From a bacterium (GTDB lineage Bacteria > SZUA-79 > Acidulodesulfobacterales > Acidulodesulfobacteraceae), in the NCBI GenBank assembly GCA_021791295.1, contig JAJYWW010000088.1, positions 1 to 15,769 on the forward strand: a stretch of 15,769 bases of DNA. Reading direction: 5' to 3'. The notes under the pieces are model-generated. The model saw only the letters and a program-made list of their open reading frames with translations, was not told where the DNA came from and made no database searches. Of this stretch, positions 6,737 to 14,147 are shown one piece after another. The translations under genes and the position numbers were made by a program. Each line of letters starts with the position of its first letter. The first letter of the stretch is position 1.

Positions 6737-7558
6737 TTATTTATTAAGTTTTGTCCTGTAATAAAAAAACTTAAAAACTCCAAGCGATATAAAAGAAATT
6801 ATCATTAATATAGCTGATATAGCTATTGCAGCAGGATAATTCCCGTAACTTGTTTTAACAAAAACTTCTATAGGAGCGGTTTCCGTAAAGTTGGGTATGA
6901 CGCCGGATACCATCTGCGTGGCGGCATATTCGCCTATAGACCTTGACCAGCTCATAGCTGCGCCTGCCAATAAACCGTTTAGGGAAAGCGGAAGTATTAT
7001 TTTATATAGTATTTCAAAAGACGATGCGCCTAAGGTTTTACTCAAATTAATCATTTTTCTGTTTATAGAATCGAACGATTCTTTTAAAATATTTACGAAA
7101 AAAGGAAATGAAATTATTAACTGCACTAAAACTATTCCCTGAGGAGTAAAAACAAACTTTATTCCGTGGGATATAAAAAATTTACCTATAGGATTTAATG
7201 GTCCCATTGTAATTAATACTGCAAAACCTATTACTAACGGCGACATAGTAAGAGGAAGAGTGCTTATTAAATCTAATAAAAATGAAAATTTATTTTTTTT
7301 AAAAGATAATATATAGCTTAAGGGTATGCCGATTATCAGATTTATCAAGACAACTAACGACGATAATTTGAAACTTAAAAAAATTGAGTTCCAGAGACGT
7401 ACGTTGGATAATTCCAATATAAAAATTTTTAACGAAGTTTGAAAAAATATGCCGGATAGAATTAAAGCTAAACTTATAAAAAAAACAAAACTTATAAAAA
7501 AAACTATAATATCGAATATTTTATTGTTTCTAATGAATAATTTTTTAAAAATTTGCAT
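6737..7558 (-). CDS. modB: ModB-like ABC transporter permease
   Basis: Inner-membrane permease of 273 residues. About six hydrophobic helices are visible, at roughly 15-40, 58-80, 92-115, 138-160, 188-205 and 242-265. The EAA loop that contacts the ATPase reads LSKTLGASSFEILYKIILPLSLNGLLAGAAMSW (about 172-204) and is followed by SRSIGEYAATQMVSG, the pattern of ModB/WtpB/CysT permeases. The C-terminal SYGNYPAAIAISAILMIISF matches the usual end of ModB-type proteins. It sits between the binding protein and the ATPase gene, and starts 136 nt after modA behind a hairpin that may lower its expression. No Shine-Dalgarno is seen before the ATG. The permease family is clear; its ion specificity cannot be read from the sequence. 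Confidence 0.85.
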   Translation of the reverse strand: MQIFKKLFIRNNKIFDIIVFFISFVFFISLALILSGIFFQTSLKIFILELSNVRLWNSIFLSFKLSSLVVLINLIIGIPLSYILSFKKNKFSFLLDLISTLPLTMSPLVIGFAVLITMGPLNPIGKFFISHGIKFVFTPQGIVLVQLIISFPFFVNILKESFDSINRKMINLSKTLGASSFEILYKIILPLSLNGLLAGAAMSWSRSIGEYAATQMVSGVIPNFTETAPIEVFVKTSYGNYPAAIAISAILMIISFISLGVFKFFYYRTKLNK

Positions 7559-7600
7559 AGGGCAAAATTAATATAACGTTGAATTAATTAAAGCTATATA

Positions 7601-7641
7601 AAAAATAACTATCGCATATATGAAGCGCTGCGATAGTTATT
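7601..7641 (-). terminator. Hairpin with U tract between modA and modB (attenuator candidate)
   Basis: Arms 7604-7616 and 7629-7641 are exact complements (13 bp, AATAACTATCGCA) around a 12-nt loop. Read leftward with the genes, the hairpin lies 53 nt after the modA stop, and its last arm runs into UUAUUUUUUAUA. This looks like an intrinsic terminator within the operon. It would release some transcripts after modA, and it may also protect the modA mRNA 3' end. Confidence 0.65.
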
Positions 7642-7694
7642 AATTATATAACACGGTCAGTCAAATATCTATATTTTTTAATTATTATTTTTCA

Positions 7695-8528
7695 TCATTT
7701 TGCAGGAGTGAAACCCCAATGTTTGAGTATTTTTCTTCCTCTATTTGAAAACAAAAGTTTTTCAAAGTCTTTATCTAAGGCCTTATGCTTCGACTGATTA
7801 AGTATGGAGACCGTAAATTTTGCATGCGTATTATATTTAGCCGGAATTTTTATTATATTAATTTTCGCTCCGGCTTTTTGAAGTTCCAACAGTTGAGAAG
7901 TATATAATATTCCCAAATCGGTGTTTCCCGATTCTAAAATCGGCATTACAAGCGCGGCATCCAATAGATGATCGGCATGAGACGTAATTATTTTAAAGGC
8001 TCCATGGTATTTTTTATTTATCCTCCTAAACATTGCCCATGTATAGTCGCCTGCGGGATCGCTATGCGGACTTGACGTAGTTAAAGAAACGTTTTTATCC
8101 ATTAATTTTTTTATCAGATTTTTTTCGGTCACATGCGCCGGATTATTAATAGGGGTTGCGGCGGCAAGATAATCGTAAGCAAATATTTTATACGAATTTA
8201 AAAAGTGCTTTTTTTCAAGCTGTCTTTGAAATTTTCCGTTGGCGGATAAAAACATATCGGCAGGAGCGCCCTCTTCTATGTCTCCCTTCAAAACTCCGGC
8301 ACCTAAAAAATCATAATATACATGAACGCCGGGGTGTTCTTTTTTAAAAATTTTACCTATTTCCGTTATCGGTTTAGGAAGTGCGTCAGCCGCAAGAATT
8401 CTTAACGTTGCCGCATTTGCTTTCTTAAGCGCAAAATTAAACGATATAAATGAAATCAGCACCAACAAAAATAAAAATGCAGATAATTTTTTAAAAATTT
8501 TTCTAAAGACTTTCTTTTCTGTTTTCAT
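7695..8528 (-). CDS. modA: ModA-like periplasmic oxyanion-binding protein
   Basis: A 277-residue secreted binding protein. A basic N-terminus, a hydrophobic core (16-34) and ANA before Ala40 form a signal peptide. The mature start LRILAADALPKPITEIGKIFKKEHP parallels ModA. FLGAGVLKGDIEEGAPADMFLSAN (74-97) matches the ModA block F-x-x-S-x-x-L-x-x-Q-I-E-x-G-A-P-A-D. Later come SDPAGDYTWAMF, ILESGNTDLGILYTSQ (Tyr209 at the position of the E. coli oxyanion-contacting Tyr) and a C-terminal ILKHWGFTPAK. The two serines that bind molybdate in E. coli ModA align to Ala49 and to the Gly76-Ala77-Gly78 stretch, so binding must differ. GAGGAGG (8537-8543) sits eight bases before the ATG. As first gene of modABC it may be the most expressed. 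Substrate: molybdate, tungstate or another oxyanion. Confidence 0.82.
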   Translation of the reverse strand: MKTEKKVFRKIFKKLSAFLFLLVLISFISFNFALKKANAATLRILAADALPKPITEIGKIFKKEHPGVHVYYDFLGAGVLKGDIEEGAPADMFLSANGKFQRQLEKKHFLNSYKIFAYDYLAAATPINNPAHVTEKNLIKKLMDKNVSLTTSSPHSDPAGDYTWAMFRRINKKYHGAFKIITSHADHLLDAALVMPILESGNTDLGILYTSQLLELQKAGAKINIIKIPAKYNTHAKFTVSILNQSKHKALDKDFEKLLFSNRGRKILKHWGFTPAK

Positions 8529-8536
8529 TTTTACAG

Positions 8537-8543
8537 CCTCCTC
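8537..8543 (-). promoter_or_regulatory. Strong ribosome binding site of modA
   Basis: On the minus strand GAGGAGG lies eight bases before the ATG complementary to 8526-8528. It is the best Shine-Dalgarno in the operon; modB and modC have none visible, which again favours more binding protein than transporter. Confidence 0.8.
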
Positions 8544-8592
8544 ATAACGATTTTATTTCCCGTTAATTTTAATTTTATTAATAAATTTATTT

Positions 8593-8619
8593 ATTGTTAG
8601 GTCTATTATGATATAACGA
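8593..8619 (-). promoter_or_regulatory. ModE-operator-like site over the modA promoter
   Basis: On the minus strand TCGTTATAT (8611-8619) and a partner half containing CTAAC (8596-8600) recall the ModE operator in front of E. coli modA, which has CGTTATAT and ATAACG halves. The left half matches fully as I remember the E. coli site; the right half is partial. The site covers the -10 and the expected transcription start, where a repressor would act. No modE gene is in the window. Confidence 0.4.
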
Positions 8620-8633
8620 AAAATAAAAGTCAA
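8605..8633 (-). promoter_or_regulatory. Sigma70-type promoter of modABC
   Basis: On the minus strand TTGACT (8628-8633), a 17-nt spacer, then CATAAT (8605-8610). Transcription would start near 8598, giving a leader of about 70 nt with a strong ribosome site. The promoter lies in the 138-bp gap between the xseA stop and modA, so modABC is an independent unit. No terminator was found after xseA. Confidence 0.65.
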
Positions 8634-8666
8634 GTCAAAAATAAAAAGCAAAACATGTTACGCCTT

Positions 8667-10028
8667 TTACAACTTTTCCGCAGATTGAACTTTTGTTTTC
8701 AATCTTCCGTCGCTTAAAAGCAGTATTAAATTTTCGCTTTCTTTAACTTGGGATACCGAAGATACAACGTTATTTTGCTCGTTAAATGCTATAGAATATC
8801 CTCTTTTTAAAACGTTATAAGGACTTAATGAGTTTAGAGCTTTTTGTTCGGTGCTTATGCGGCTCCTGTAGTTTGAAATTCTTGCGAGAGCGGATTTTTC
8901 AAGTTTTTCCGATAATCCATTTATATGAAGCCTGCGTTCTTTAAGAATATTTAACGGATTCTTAAGAAAAAGTCTTTTTCTTAAATGTGAAATATTAATA
9001 TTTAATAAGTTAATTTTTCCGGCGATTGATTCATGCATATTTTCTACAAGGTCGTTAATGCGAATTTTTTTGTTTTCTATTATCCTTTGCGGAGAAACTC
9101 TTTCAATATTTTGAATTAAACGCGAAATTGAGCTTTTTTTATTTGAGATAATTTTATAGACTGCCGTGTGCAAGCGCGCATTTAAAGACTCTGCCTGCCT
9201 TACAAGTTCAGATTTTACCGGAATCACCATTTCTGCGGCATTTGACGGGGTTGAAGCGCGCCTGTCGGCGACGAAGTCTGCTATCGTAAAATCGGTTTCG
9301 TGTCCTACGGCGCTTATAACCGGAATTTTAGAGTTATAAATAGCCCTTGCGGTAATTTCTTCGTTAAAAGACCACAAATCCTCTATACTGCCGCCGCCTC
9401 TCCCGACTATTATTACGTCTATTTTTCTTTCGAGTTCGCTGTATTTATTTAATAAGTCGATAGCATTTGCTATTTCGAGAGCGCTGTTTTGACCCTGAAC
9501 CGAGGCGTTTACGAAAATTATGGACGCATTTTCAAATCTATCGGATATTATTTTTACCATGTCGTGAAGCACGGCGCCGCTTCTTGAAGTAACTATGCCT
9601 ATCGTTTCAGGTAAAAAAGGAATTGCTCTTTTTCTAGATTCGTCAAAAAGTCCTTCTTTTTTCAATCTTTCTTTTAAACGCTCAAACATTGCGTAGAGTT
9701 CGCCGTAACCGAAAGGTTCTAATTCCGAAACTATAAAACTGTATTCGCCTCTGGGTTCGTACAGGTTTAATCTGCCGTAAACCGTTACTGACATACCGTC
9801 TTTCAAGCCGCATTTTATTTTGCGCAAATCGCTTTTAAATATTATGCATTTTAATTTAGCAAACTCGTCTTTTATATCGAAGTAATAACCGGACGAATAA
9901 TTAGTTTTTAAACCCGAAATCTCGCCTTTAATCCTTATATTGTAAAAATTATCTTCAAGGGTTGCCTTTATCATCCGGGAAAGTTCGGAAACTGTAAAAA
10001 CCAATTGGTCTCTTTGCACGTCTTCCAT
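8667..10028 (-). CDS. xseA: Exodeoxyribonuclease VII large subunit
   Basis: XseA with XseB forms exonuclease VII, which degrades single-stranded DNA from both ends to oligonucleotides and acts in repair. The 453-residue protein has an N-terminal OB-fold (about 8-105: FTVSELSRMIKATLE, RIKGEISG, GYYFDIKD, VTVYGRLNLYEPRGEYSF). The catalytic domain follows with GIVTSRSGAVLHDM (Asp156), VGRGGGSIEDLWSFNEE (Arg210) and GHETDFTIADFVADRRASTPSNAAE (His243, Asp246). These fit the essential Asp, Arg, His and Asp of the E. coli enzyme. A long helical stretch (about 275-430) is the coiled-coil region that binds XseB. Length is normal. xseB, often next door, is not in the window. It starts 44 nt after the efflux gene and is probably co-transcribed. 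The ribosome site is weak. Confidence 0.94.
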   Translation of the reverse strand: MEDVQRDQLVFTVSELSRMIKATLEDNFYNIRIKGEISGLKTNYSSGYYFDIKDEFAKLKCIIFKSDLRKIKCGLKDGMSVTVYGRLNLYEPRGEYSFIVSELEPFGYGELYAMFERLKERLKKEGLFDESRKRAIPFLPETIGIVTSRSGAVLHDMVKIISDRFENASIIFVNASVQGQNSALEIANAIDLLNKYSELERKIDVIIVGRGGGSIEDLWSFNEEITARAIYNSKIPVISAVGHETDFTIADFVADRRASTPSNAAEMVIPVKSELVRQAESLNARLHTAVYKIISNKKSSISRLIQNIERVSPQRIIENKKIRINDLVENMHESIAGKINLLNINISHLRKRLFLKNPLNILKERRLHINGLSEKLEKSALARISNYRSRISTEQKALNSLSPYNVLKRGYSIAFNEQNNVVSSVSQVKESENLILLLSDGRLKTKVQSAEKL

Positions 10029-10072
10029 ATTTTTTTTATCTTTATACTTCTATTTTTATCGATTTAATTTAG

Positions 10073-11620
10073 TTATTTATTATTATACCTTTTATTTTTA
10101 ATAAAAAAAGCTACTGCCGCTCCGCCCAGGGTTATATATCCCAGTATTGCGAAGGAATCTCCGTAGGAAGCCACTGAAGCCAGCATTTGAACGATTTCGT
10201 CAAAAAAACCGTGCGCAGGACTTGGATATATCGTTCCAAGCCTGAAATAACCGGCTGCCCTTGAAACTAAATCTCCGTTAATAAAATGCATTACGTTGTT
10301 ATAAGCATTTGAATTGTATTTTATATCTCTTGCGTACTGATTTAAATGATAGGCCTGTCTAACGACAAGCTCATTGCCTATATACGCAATTCCAAAAGAT
10401 GCTCCAACCTGCAGTGAGACCGGTATTAACCCTGAGGCTTCCGGTATAAGCTCTTTTTTTACCGAATTTAAAGCGGCGCTCATAACCGGAGCGTTCAAAA
10501 GTCCAATACCTACGCCTCTTATAAGCTGATTTATGATTATGTCGTAAACGCTGGTATTTAACGAAATATTATCGAACAGAAACATTGAATAAGCTACTAT
10601 TAATAATCCGGCAAAAAGAGGATATCTCGGTCCTATTCTGTCTGATATTTTTCCCGAAAAAGGAGATACTAAAGCTACGGCAATAGCGGTAGGAGCCATA
10701 AGAATACCTGCGTGCATAGCATTATAGTTCATAACGTTTTCTATAAAAAGCGGCAAAAGAAACATAGCTCCGAAAATCCCAACCGCTCTTACCATATTTA
10801 CTATAAATGCAATAACGAAATTATAATTTTTAAAAATATCCAAATTGAGAATAGGGGTTTCGACAAATAGTTCGGTTATGATAAAAAAAACGCACGAAAA
10901 ACCGCTTATTACTTCCGACTGAATTATTATAGGAGCGTGCCATCCGAGCGTCTGCCCTTCGTTTAGAGCGTACAATAAAGAAGCCATAGATAACGACATA
11001 AATAAAAAACCGAGAAAATCAAATTTTTTAATATATTTTTTTACCGGTATATCGTGAGTAAGAATGGCTATTGCTCCTAAAACCGAAATAATTCCTATAG
11101 GCACGTTAACGTAAAATATCCATCTCCAATCGACGTAATCTACAAGATATCCTCCTAAAGCCGGACCTACGGCAGGAGCAAGCATCGCCCCTATAGACCA
11201 TATTCCCATTGCTTCGCCTCTTTCGTCCGGAGGAAAAACTTCGGCAAGCAGAGTTAATCCTGTCGGCGTGAGTCCAGCGCCGCCTATAGCTTGAATTATT
11301 CTAAATATTACAAGGTAGCTGAAAGAAGGCGAAACTCCGCATAACGCGGAACCGATTACAAAAACTATTATAGATATAATAAACGGATACTTTATGCCCC
11401 ACTTTCTTCTTACGTACGCCATTGGAAGAATTACTATCGAATAGGCTATCGTATAAGCTATCATAACCCATTCGGCATCCGTAACGTTTATGCCGAAATG
11501 CGACATCATTTTTGGGATTCCGACCGTTACGATGTTTACGTCTAGTATAGCCATAAAGGAAGAAACGACGACGAGGGCAAGAACTATCCATTTATAACTT
11601 TCGTGAGATTTTTCGACCAT
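10073..11620 (-). CDS. DHA2-family MFS multidrug exporter (EmrB/QacA type)
   Basis: A 515-residue inner-membrane proton-drug antiporter with about 14 hydrophobic helices. Visible motifs: LDVNIVTVGIP (26-36, DHA2 motif D1 with Asp27), YVRRKWGIKY (loop 2-3), FRIIQAIGGAG with Arg107 (motif B), and LAPAVGPALGGYL (147-159, the antiporter motif C). The large soluble loop before the last helix (about 415-475) is usual for EmrB-type proteins. There is no EmrA-like membrane fusion partner nearby, so it may act alone or with a distant partner. The ATG is 12 nt after the tetR stop with no ribosome site, suggesting translational coupling, and the TetR repressor likely controls it. Substrates cannot be read from the sequence. 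Confidence 0.9.
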   Translation of the reverse strand: MVEKSHESYKWIVLALVVVSSFMAILDVNIVTVGIPKMMSHFGINVTDAEWVMIAYTIAYSIVILPMAYVRRKWGIKYPFIISIIVFVIGSALCGVSPSFSYLVIFRIIQAIGGAGLTPTGLTLLAEVFPPDERGEAMGIWSIGAMLAPAVGPALGGYLVDYVDWRWIFYVNVPIGIISVLGAIAILTHDIPVKKYIKKFDFLGFLFMSLSMASLLYALNEGQTLGWHAPIIIQSEVISGFSCVFFIITELFVETPILNLDIFKNYNFVIAFIVNMVRAVGIFGAMFLLPLFIENVMNYNAMHAGILMAPTAIAVALVSPFSGKISDRIGPRYPLFAGLLIVAYSMFLFDNISLNTSVYDIIINQLIRGVGIGLLNAPVMSAALNSVKKELIPEASGLIPVSLQVGASFGIAYIGNELVVRQAYHLNQYARDIKYNSNAYNNVMHFINGDLVSRAAGYFRLGTIYPSPAHGFFDEIVQMLASVASYGDSFAILGYITLGGAAVAFFIKNKRYNNK

Positions 11621-11632
11621 AATTATTGCAAG

Positions 11633-12238
11633 CTATTTTACAGAAATACCGAGCATAAATAAGTTTAATATTTCTTCGGTATCTTTTTCTATCATTTCGG
11701 GAGTCAAATCAAACATGCCGTTAAGAAAATTGTATATAGCGCCGGTTTTTATTAAAGCGACAAGCATATAGGCGGTTTTGGAATAATCAATATCTTTTCT
11801 GAATTCTCCAGATTCAATGCCGGATTTAATAATATCGGCAATATAGTCCGTGTATCTTTTTCGTCTTAAATTATAAGATTCCTTTGATTTTTTTTTCAAA
11901 AACACTACGTTTACTTCGTCCAAAAAAATGGTTTTAAAAAAATATCTGTTTTCGTAAATATGCTTTAAATTTTCATTAATTAAAGATTTCAATTTATTAA
12001 ACGCGCCGCTTTCATTGCCGACCCTTGTTTTTATTCTTTCAAACATTTTTTCGAATCCCGAAGACAATACTTTCTCCAAAAGATCGTCTTTGTCTTTAAA
12101 ATAAAGATAAACCGTCCCTTTAGCGATACCCGCTTTTTGGGCCACTTTGTCCATAGTCAACGCAGAAAAACCTATTTCTTCTATAAGTTTTCTGGACGAC
12201 GATAAAATTAATTCATATTTATCCTGAATTTCAGTCAT
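11633..12238 (-). CDS. TetR/AcrR-family transcriptional repressor
   Basis: A 201-residue regulator. The N-terminal DNA-binding domain covers about 8-55, with the helix-turn-helix FSALTMDKVAQKAGIAKGTVYLYFKDKDDLL, a very typical TetR signature. The C-terminal ligand domain (from about 60) has no close family motif that I recognise. It precedes the DHA2 exporter by 12 nt, the usual arrangement for a drug-responsive repressor controlling its own operon. An inverted repeat lies inside its own promoter. The expected transcription start coincides with the ATG complementary to 12236-12238 and no Shine-Dalgarno is present, so the mRNA may be leaderless. The regulated genes are probably tetR, the exporter and perhaps xseA. 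Confidence 0.92.
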   Translation of the reverse strand: MTEIQDKYELILSSSRKLIEEIGFSALTMDKVAQKAGIAKGTVYLYFKDKDDLLEKVLSSGFEKMFERIKTRVGNESGAFNKLKSLINENLKHIYENRYFFKTIFLDEVNVVFLKKKSKESYNLRRKRYTDYIADIIKSGIESGEFRKDIDYSKTAYMLVALIKTGAIYNFLNGMFDLTPEMIEKDTEEILNLFMLGISVK

Positions 12239-12244
12239 ATATCC

Positions 12245-12273
12245 ATTATAATGACTTAATAGTCATAATTCAA
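12245..12273 (-). promoter_or_regulatory. Near-consensus promoter of tetR, leaderless geometry
   Basis: On the minus strand TTGAAT (12268-12273), a 17-nt spacer, then a perfect TATAAT (12245-12250). The -10 ends six bases before the ATG of tetR, so the transcript should begin at the start codon. Confidence 0.7.
12251..12266. promoter_or_regulatory. TetR operator candidate in the promoter spacer
   Basis: ATGACT-TAAT-AGTCAT is a 16-bp interrupted palindrome with perfect 6-bp arms. It occupies almost the whole spacer between the -35 and -10 of tetR. TGACT-N4-AGTCA is a common form of operator for TetR/AcrR repressors, and the location would block RNA polymerase directly. Confidence 0.7.
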
Positions 12274-12293
12274 TAAAAAAATTTATTTATAAT

Positions 12294-12854
12294 TTAATTC
12301 TGGCAAAACTGCATTAAAGGCTGTTTTAATTTTTTAATCAAAAAAGACAACGACATTACGGCAATTATAACATAAACGACCGAAAAAACAAAATGTACCG
12401 TTGCGTTATTTTGCGCGTTTAGTCCGTAAATTAACAAATTAGAAAATACTATTAAAGGAAAAGACCACATTAGAATCCAGCCTTCAAAAAAATGAAAACA
12501 GTGGGCTTCTTTTCCGTAAAGTCCGGAAAGTCCTGCAAGGACAAGACCTGCCGATATAACTAAAATCTCCGGATTTTTAACGAAAATATATATAATCCCG
12601 CTTATAATACCCAAAGTTACGCAGGACAGTATAAATATTTTTATTTCTTTTTTCCATACCAAAAGAAATAACGAAGATATTAAAGAACCCGCATAAAACA
12701 TAAAAAAAGCGATATAAAAAAATACAATGCCGCTTGAAACGTTATTGAGAAAAATATAAGAAAAGACAAATACAGCCGTGCCGATAAATCCTATAACGTA
12801 ACCCGACCTATATATGACGTCGTATAATTTTGGATAATAAACTTCGGTTTCCAT
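12294..12854 (-). CDS. Six-helix integral membrane protein, DUF2301-like
   Basis: The 186-residue product is nearly all hydrophobic, with about six helices (roughly 18-36, 41-66, 72-92, 96-113, 126-146, 152-173). A conserved-looking polar patch GLYGKEAHCFHFFEGW (111-126) sits between helices 4 and 5. A Gly-Lys-Glu-x-x-Cys-Phe motif of this type recalls the uncharacterised membrane family DUF2301, which I recognise only loosely. GGAAG (12862-12866) seven bases before the ATG supports the start. It lies between the M16 peptidase gene (51-nt gap holding a REP-like palindrome) and tetR, and could be read from the pnp promoter upstream. Function is unknown. The Cys and His residues in the patch could bind metal or haem, but that is speculation. 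Confidence 0.6.
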   Translation of the reverse strand: METEVYYPKLYDVIYRSGYVIGFIGTAVFVFSYIFLNNVSSGIVFFYIAFFMFYAGSLISSLFLLVWKKEIKIFILSCVTLGIISGIIYIFVKNPEILVISAGLVLAGLSGLYGKEAHCFHFFEGWILMWSFPLIVFSNLLIYGLNAQNNATVHFVFSVVYVIIAVMSLSFLIKKLKQPLMQFCQN

Positions 12855-12881
12855 TTGTTCGCTTCCATTTTGTTACGGGGA

Positions 12882-12896
12882 CAGAATTGAATTCTG
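12882..12896. repeat. REP-like palindrome (possible RAYT-associated element or scar)
   Basis: CAGAATT-G-AATTCTG is a perfect palindrome around a central G, preceded by GGGGA and followed by GCACC. The run GGGGACAGAATT with its complement resembles short repeats spread by REP-associated IS200-like transposases in many proteobacteria. It is the only G-rich patch in the 51-nt gap between two genes. It is not a convincing terminator because no U tract follows. Confidence 0.4.
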
Positions 12897-12905
12897 GCAC
12901 CATAT

Positions 12906-14147
12906 CTATTTTATTTTACCGAGAACCGAAATATTTCTGCCGGCTTTGTTTAAAAATAAACGGTCGGCTGCCTTTTTTACGGCATGCCTGTCGACTTTTT
13001 CTATATCTTTAAGAACTTGCGTTTTCGGTATATATTTACCCTCATAAATTTCATTAATTGCATTGCGGTTCATTATTTGGCTTGTAGACTCCATCCCTAA
13101 AAGAAAGCCGTCGTATATATGTTTTTTTGCGTTAGATATTTCGTCGTCGCTTATATTTCCTGAAACTATTTCGTCTATAATTTCAAATATTAATTTTTTG
13201 GATAACGCAAATTTTTTCGGGGAAACGCCTGCATAAATGTAAAAAAATCCGTCGAATTTATGAAAAACGGAGTTAGAATAGATAGAATACGCAAGACCTT
13301 TGTTCTCCCTAACTTCCTGAAAAAGCCTTGAACTTACGGAACCGCCTAAGATTGCATTAAGAACTTCAACCGAAAAAAAATCTTTGTCCAATCTGCTGAC
13401 TCCTTCTAATCCTATTAGAAAATGTGTCTGCTCAAGATCTTTTTCATGGACAAAATCGCCGAAAAATTTATCGGTAACTAATTTTTTGTCCGTTTTTACA
13501 GCGTTGAATTTTGATGTTATCTTATTCATATAAAGGTTAACGGCATCTGCAATTTTATCGCGGTCTAAATTGCCTGCCGCCGAAATTACCACATTTTGAG
13601 GACTGTAACGGGATGAATAATAATCCAGTATTTTTTTTCTGTTAAAACCGCCTATAGTATCTTCCGTTCCAAGTATCGGCAAAGCATAAGGAGAATTTCC
13701 GTATAAATTTTTATGAAACAGCTCCATGGAATAATCCGAAGGGTCGTCTTGAACGCCGGATATTTCCTGTAGTATAACTCCTTTTTCTTTTTCTATTTCC
13801 TCTTCCGGAAATAAAGAATTAAACATTAAATCTATAAGGAGATTTAATGCGTTGCCGTAATTTTTATATAAAACTTTAGTATATATGCAGGTTAATTCGT
13901 TGCCCGTAAAAGCGTTTAGAGCTCCGCCCATCAGGTCTATTTCTCTGTTTATATCTTTATACGACCTGTTTGCGGTTCCTTTAAAAAAAAGATGTTCTAT
14001 GAAGTGGGATATTCCGTTAAGTTCCGCCGGTTCGTAAACCGAACCGGTTTTAACCCACAATCCTATACTTATAGAATTGAAATAAGTTTTTTTTTCGGTT
14101 ATTAAAGTAACGCCTGATTCTAAAACTTCTTTTTTAAAGTTTCTCAT
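12906..14147 (-). CDS. M16-family zinc peptidase (processing-peptidase-like)
   Basis: A 413-residue metallopeptidase of the pitrilysin/M16B class. The inverted zinc motif HFIEH gives His48, Glu51 and His52, and the third ligand is Glu128 in GVILQEISGVQDDPSD, 76 residues after His52 as usual. The second, inactive-type half carries ENKGLAYSIYS (about 302-312), the conserved glycine-rich and Tyr region that completes the active site. The size fits single-domain-pair bacterial enzymes that act as dimers. No signal peptide is visible, so it is probably cytoplasmic. Its ATG overlaps the pnp stop in ATGA (14144-14147). A peptidase of this family directly after pnp is a widespread arrangement, so this is likely ancient co-transcription. 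The natural substrate is unknown; short peptides are likely. Confidence 0.92.
   Translation of the reverse strand: MRNFKKEVLESGVTLITEKKTYFNSISIGLWVKTGSVYEPAELNGISHFIEHLFFKGTANRSYKDINREIDLMGGALNAFTGNELTCIYTKVLYKNYGNALNLLIDLMFNSLFPEEEIEKEKGVILQEISGVQDDPSDYSMELFHKNLYGNSPYALPILGTEDTIGGFNRKKILDYYSSRYSPQNVVISAAGNLDRDKIADAVNLYMNKITSKFNAVKTDKKLVTDKFFGDFVHEKDLEQTHFLIGLEGVSRLDKDFFSVEVLNAILGGSVSSRLFQEVRENKGLAYSIYSNSVFHKFDGFFYIYAGVSPKKFALSKKLIFEIIDEIVSGNISDDEISNAKKHIYDGFLLGMESTSQIMNRNAINEIYEGKYIPKTQVLKDIEKVDRHAVKKAADRLFLNKAGRNISVLGKIK

Noticed and set aside
6721..6740. TA-rich palindrome between modB and modC
   Set aside because: Simple alternating TA sequence that pairs with itself by composition; no evidence for a regulatory role.
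8544..8604. Molybdenum-cofactor riboswitch in the modA leader
   Set aside because: The leader inferred from the promoter is only about 70 nt, is A/T-rich and shows no multi-helix fold, so it is too small for that riboswitch.
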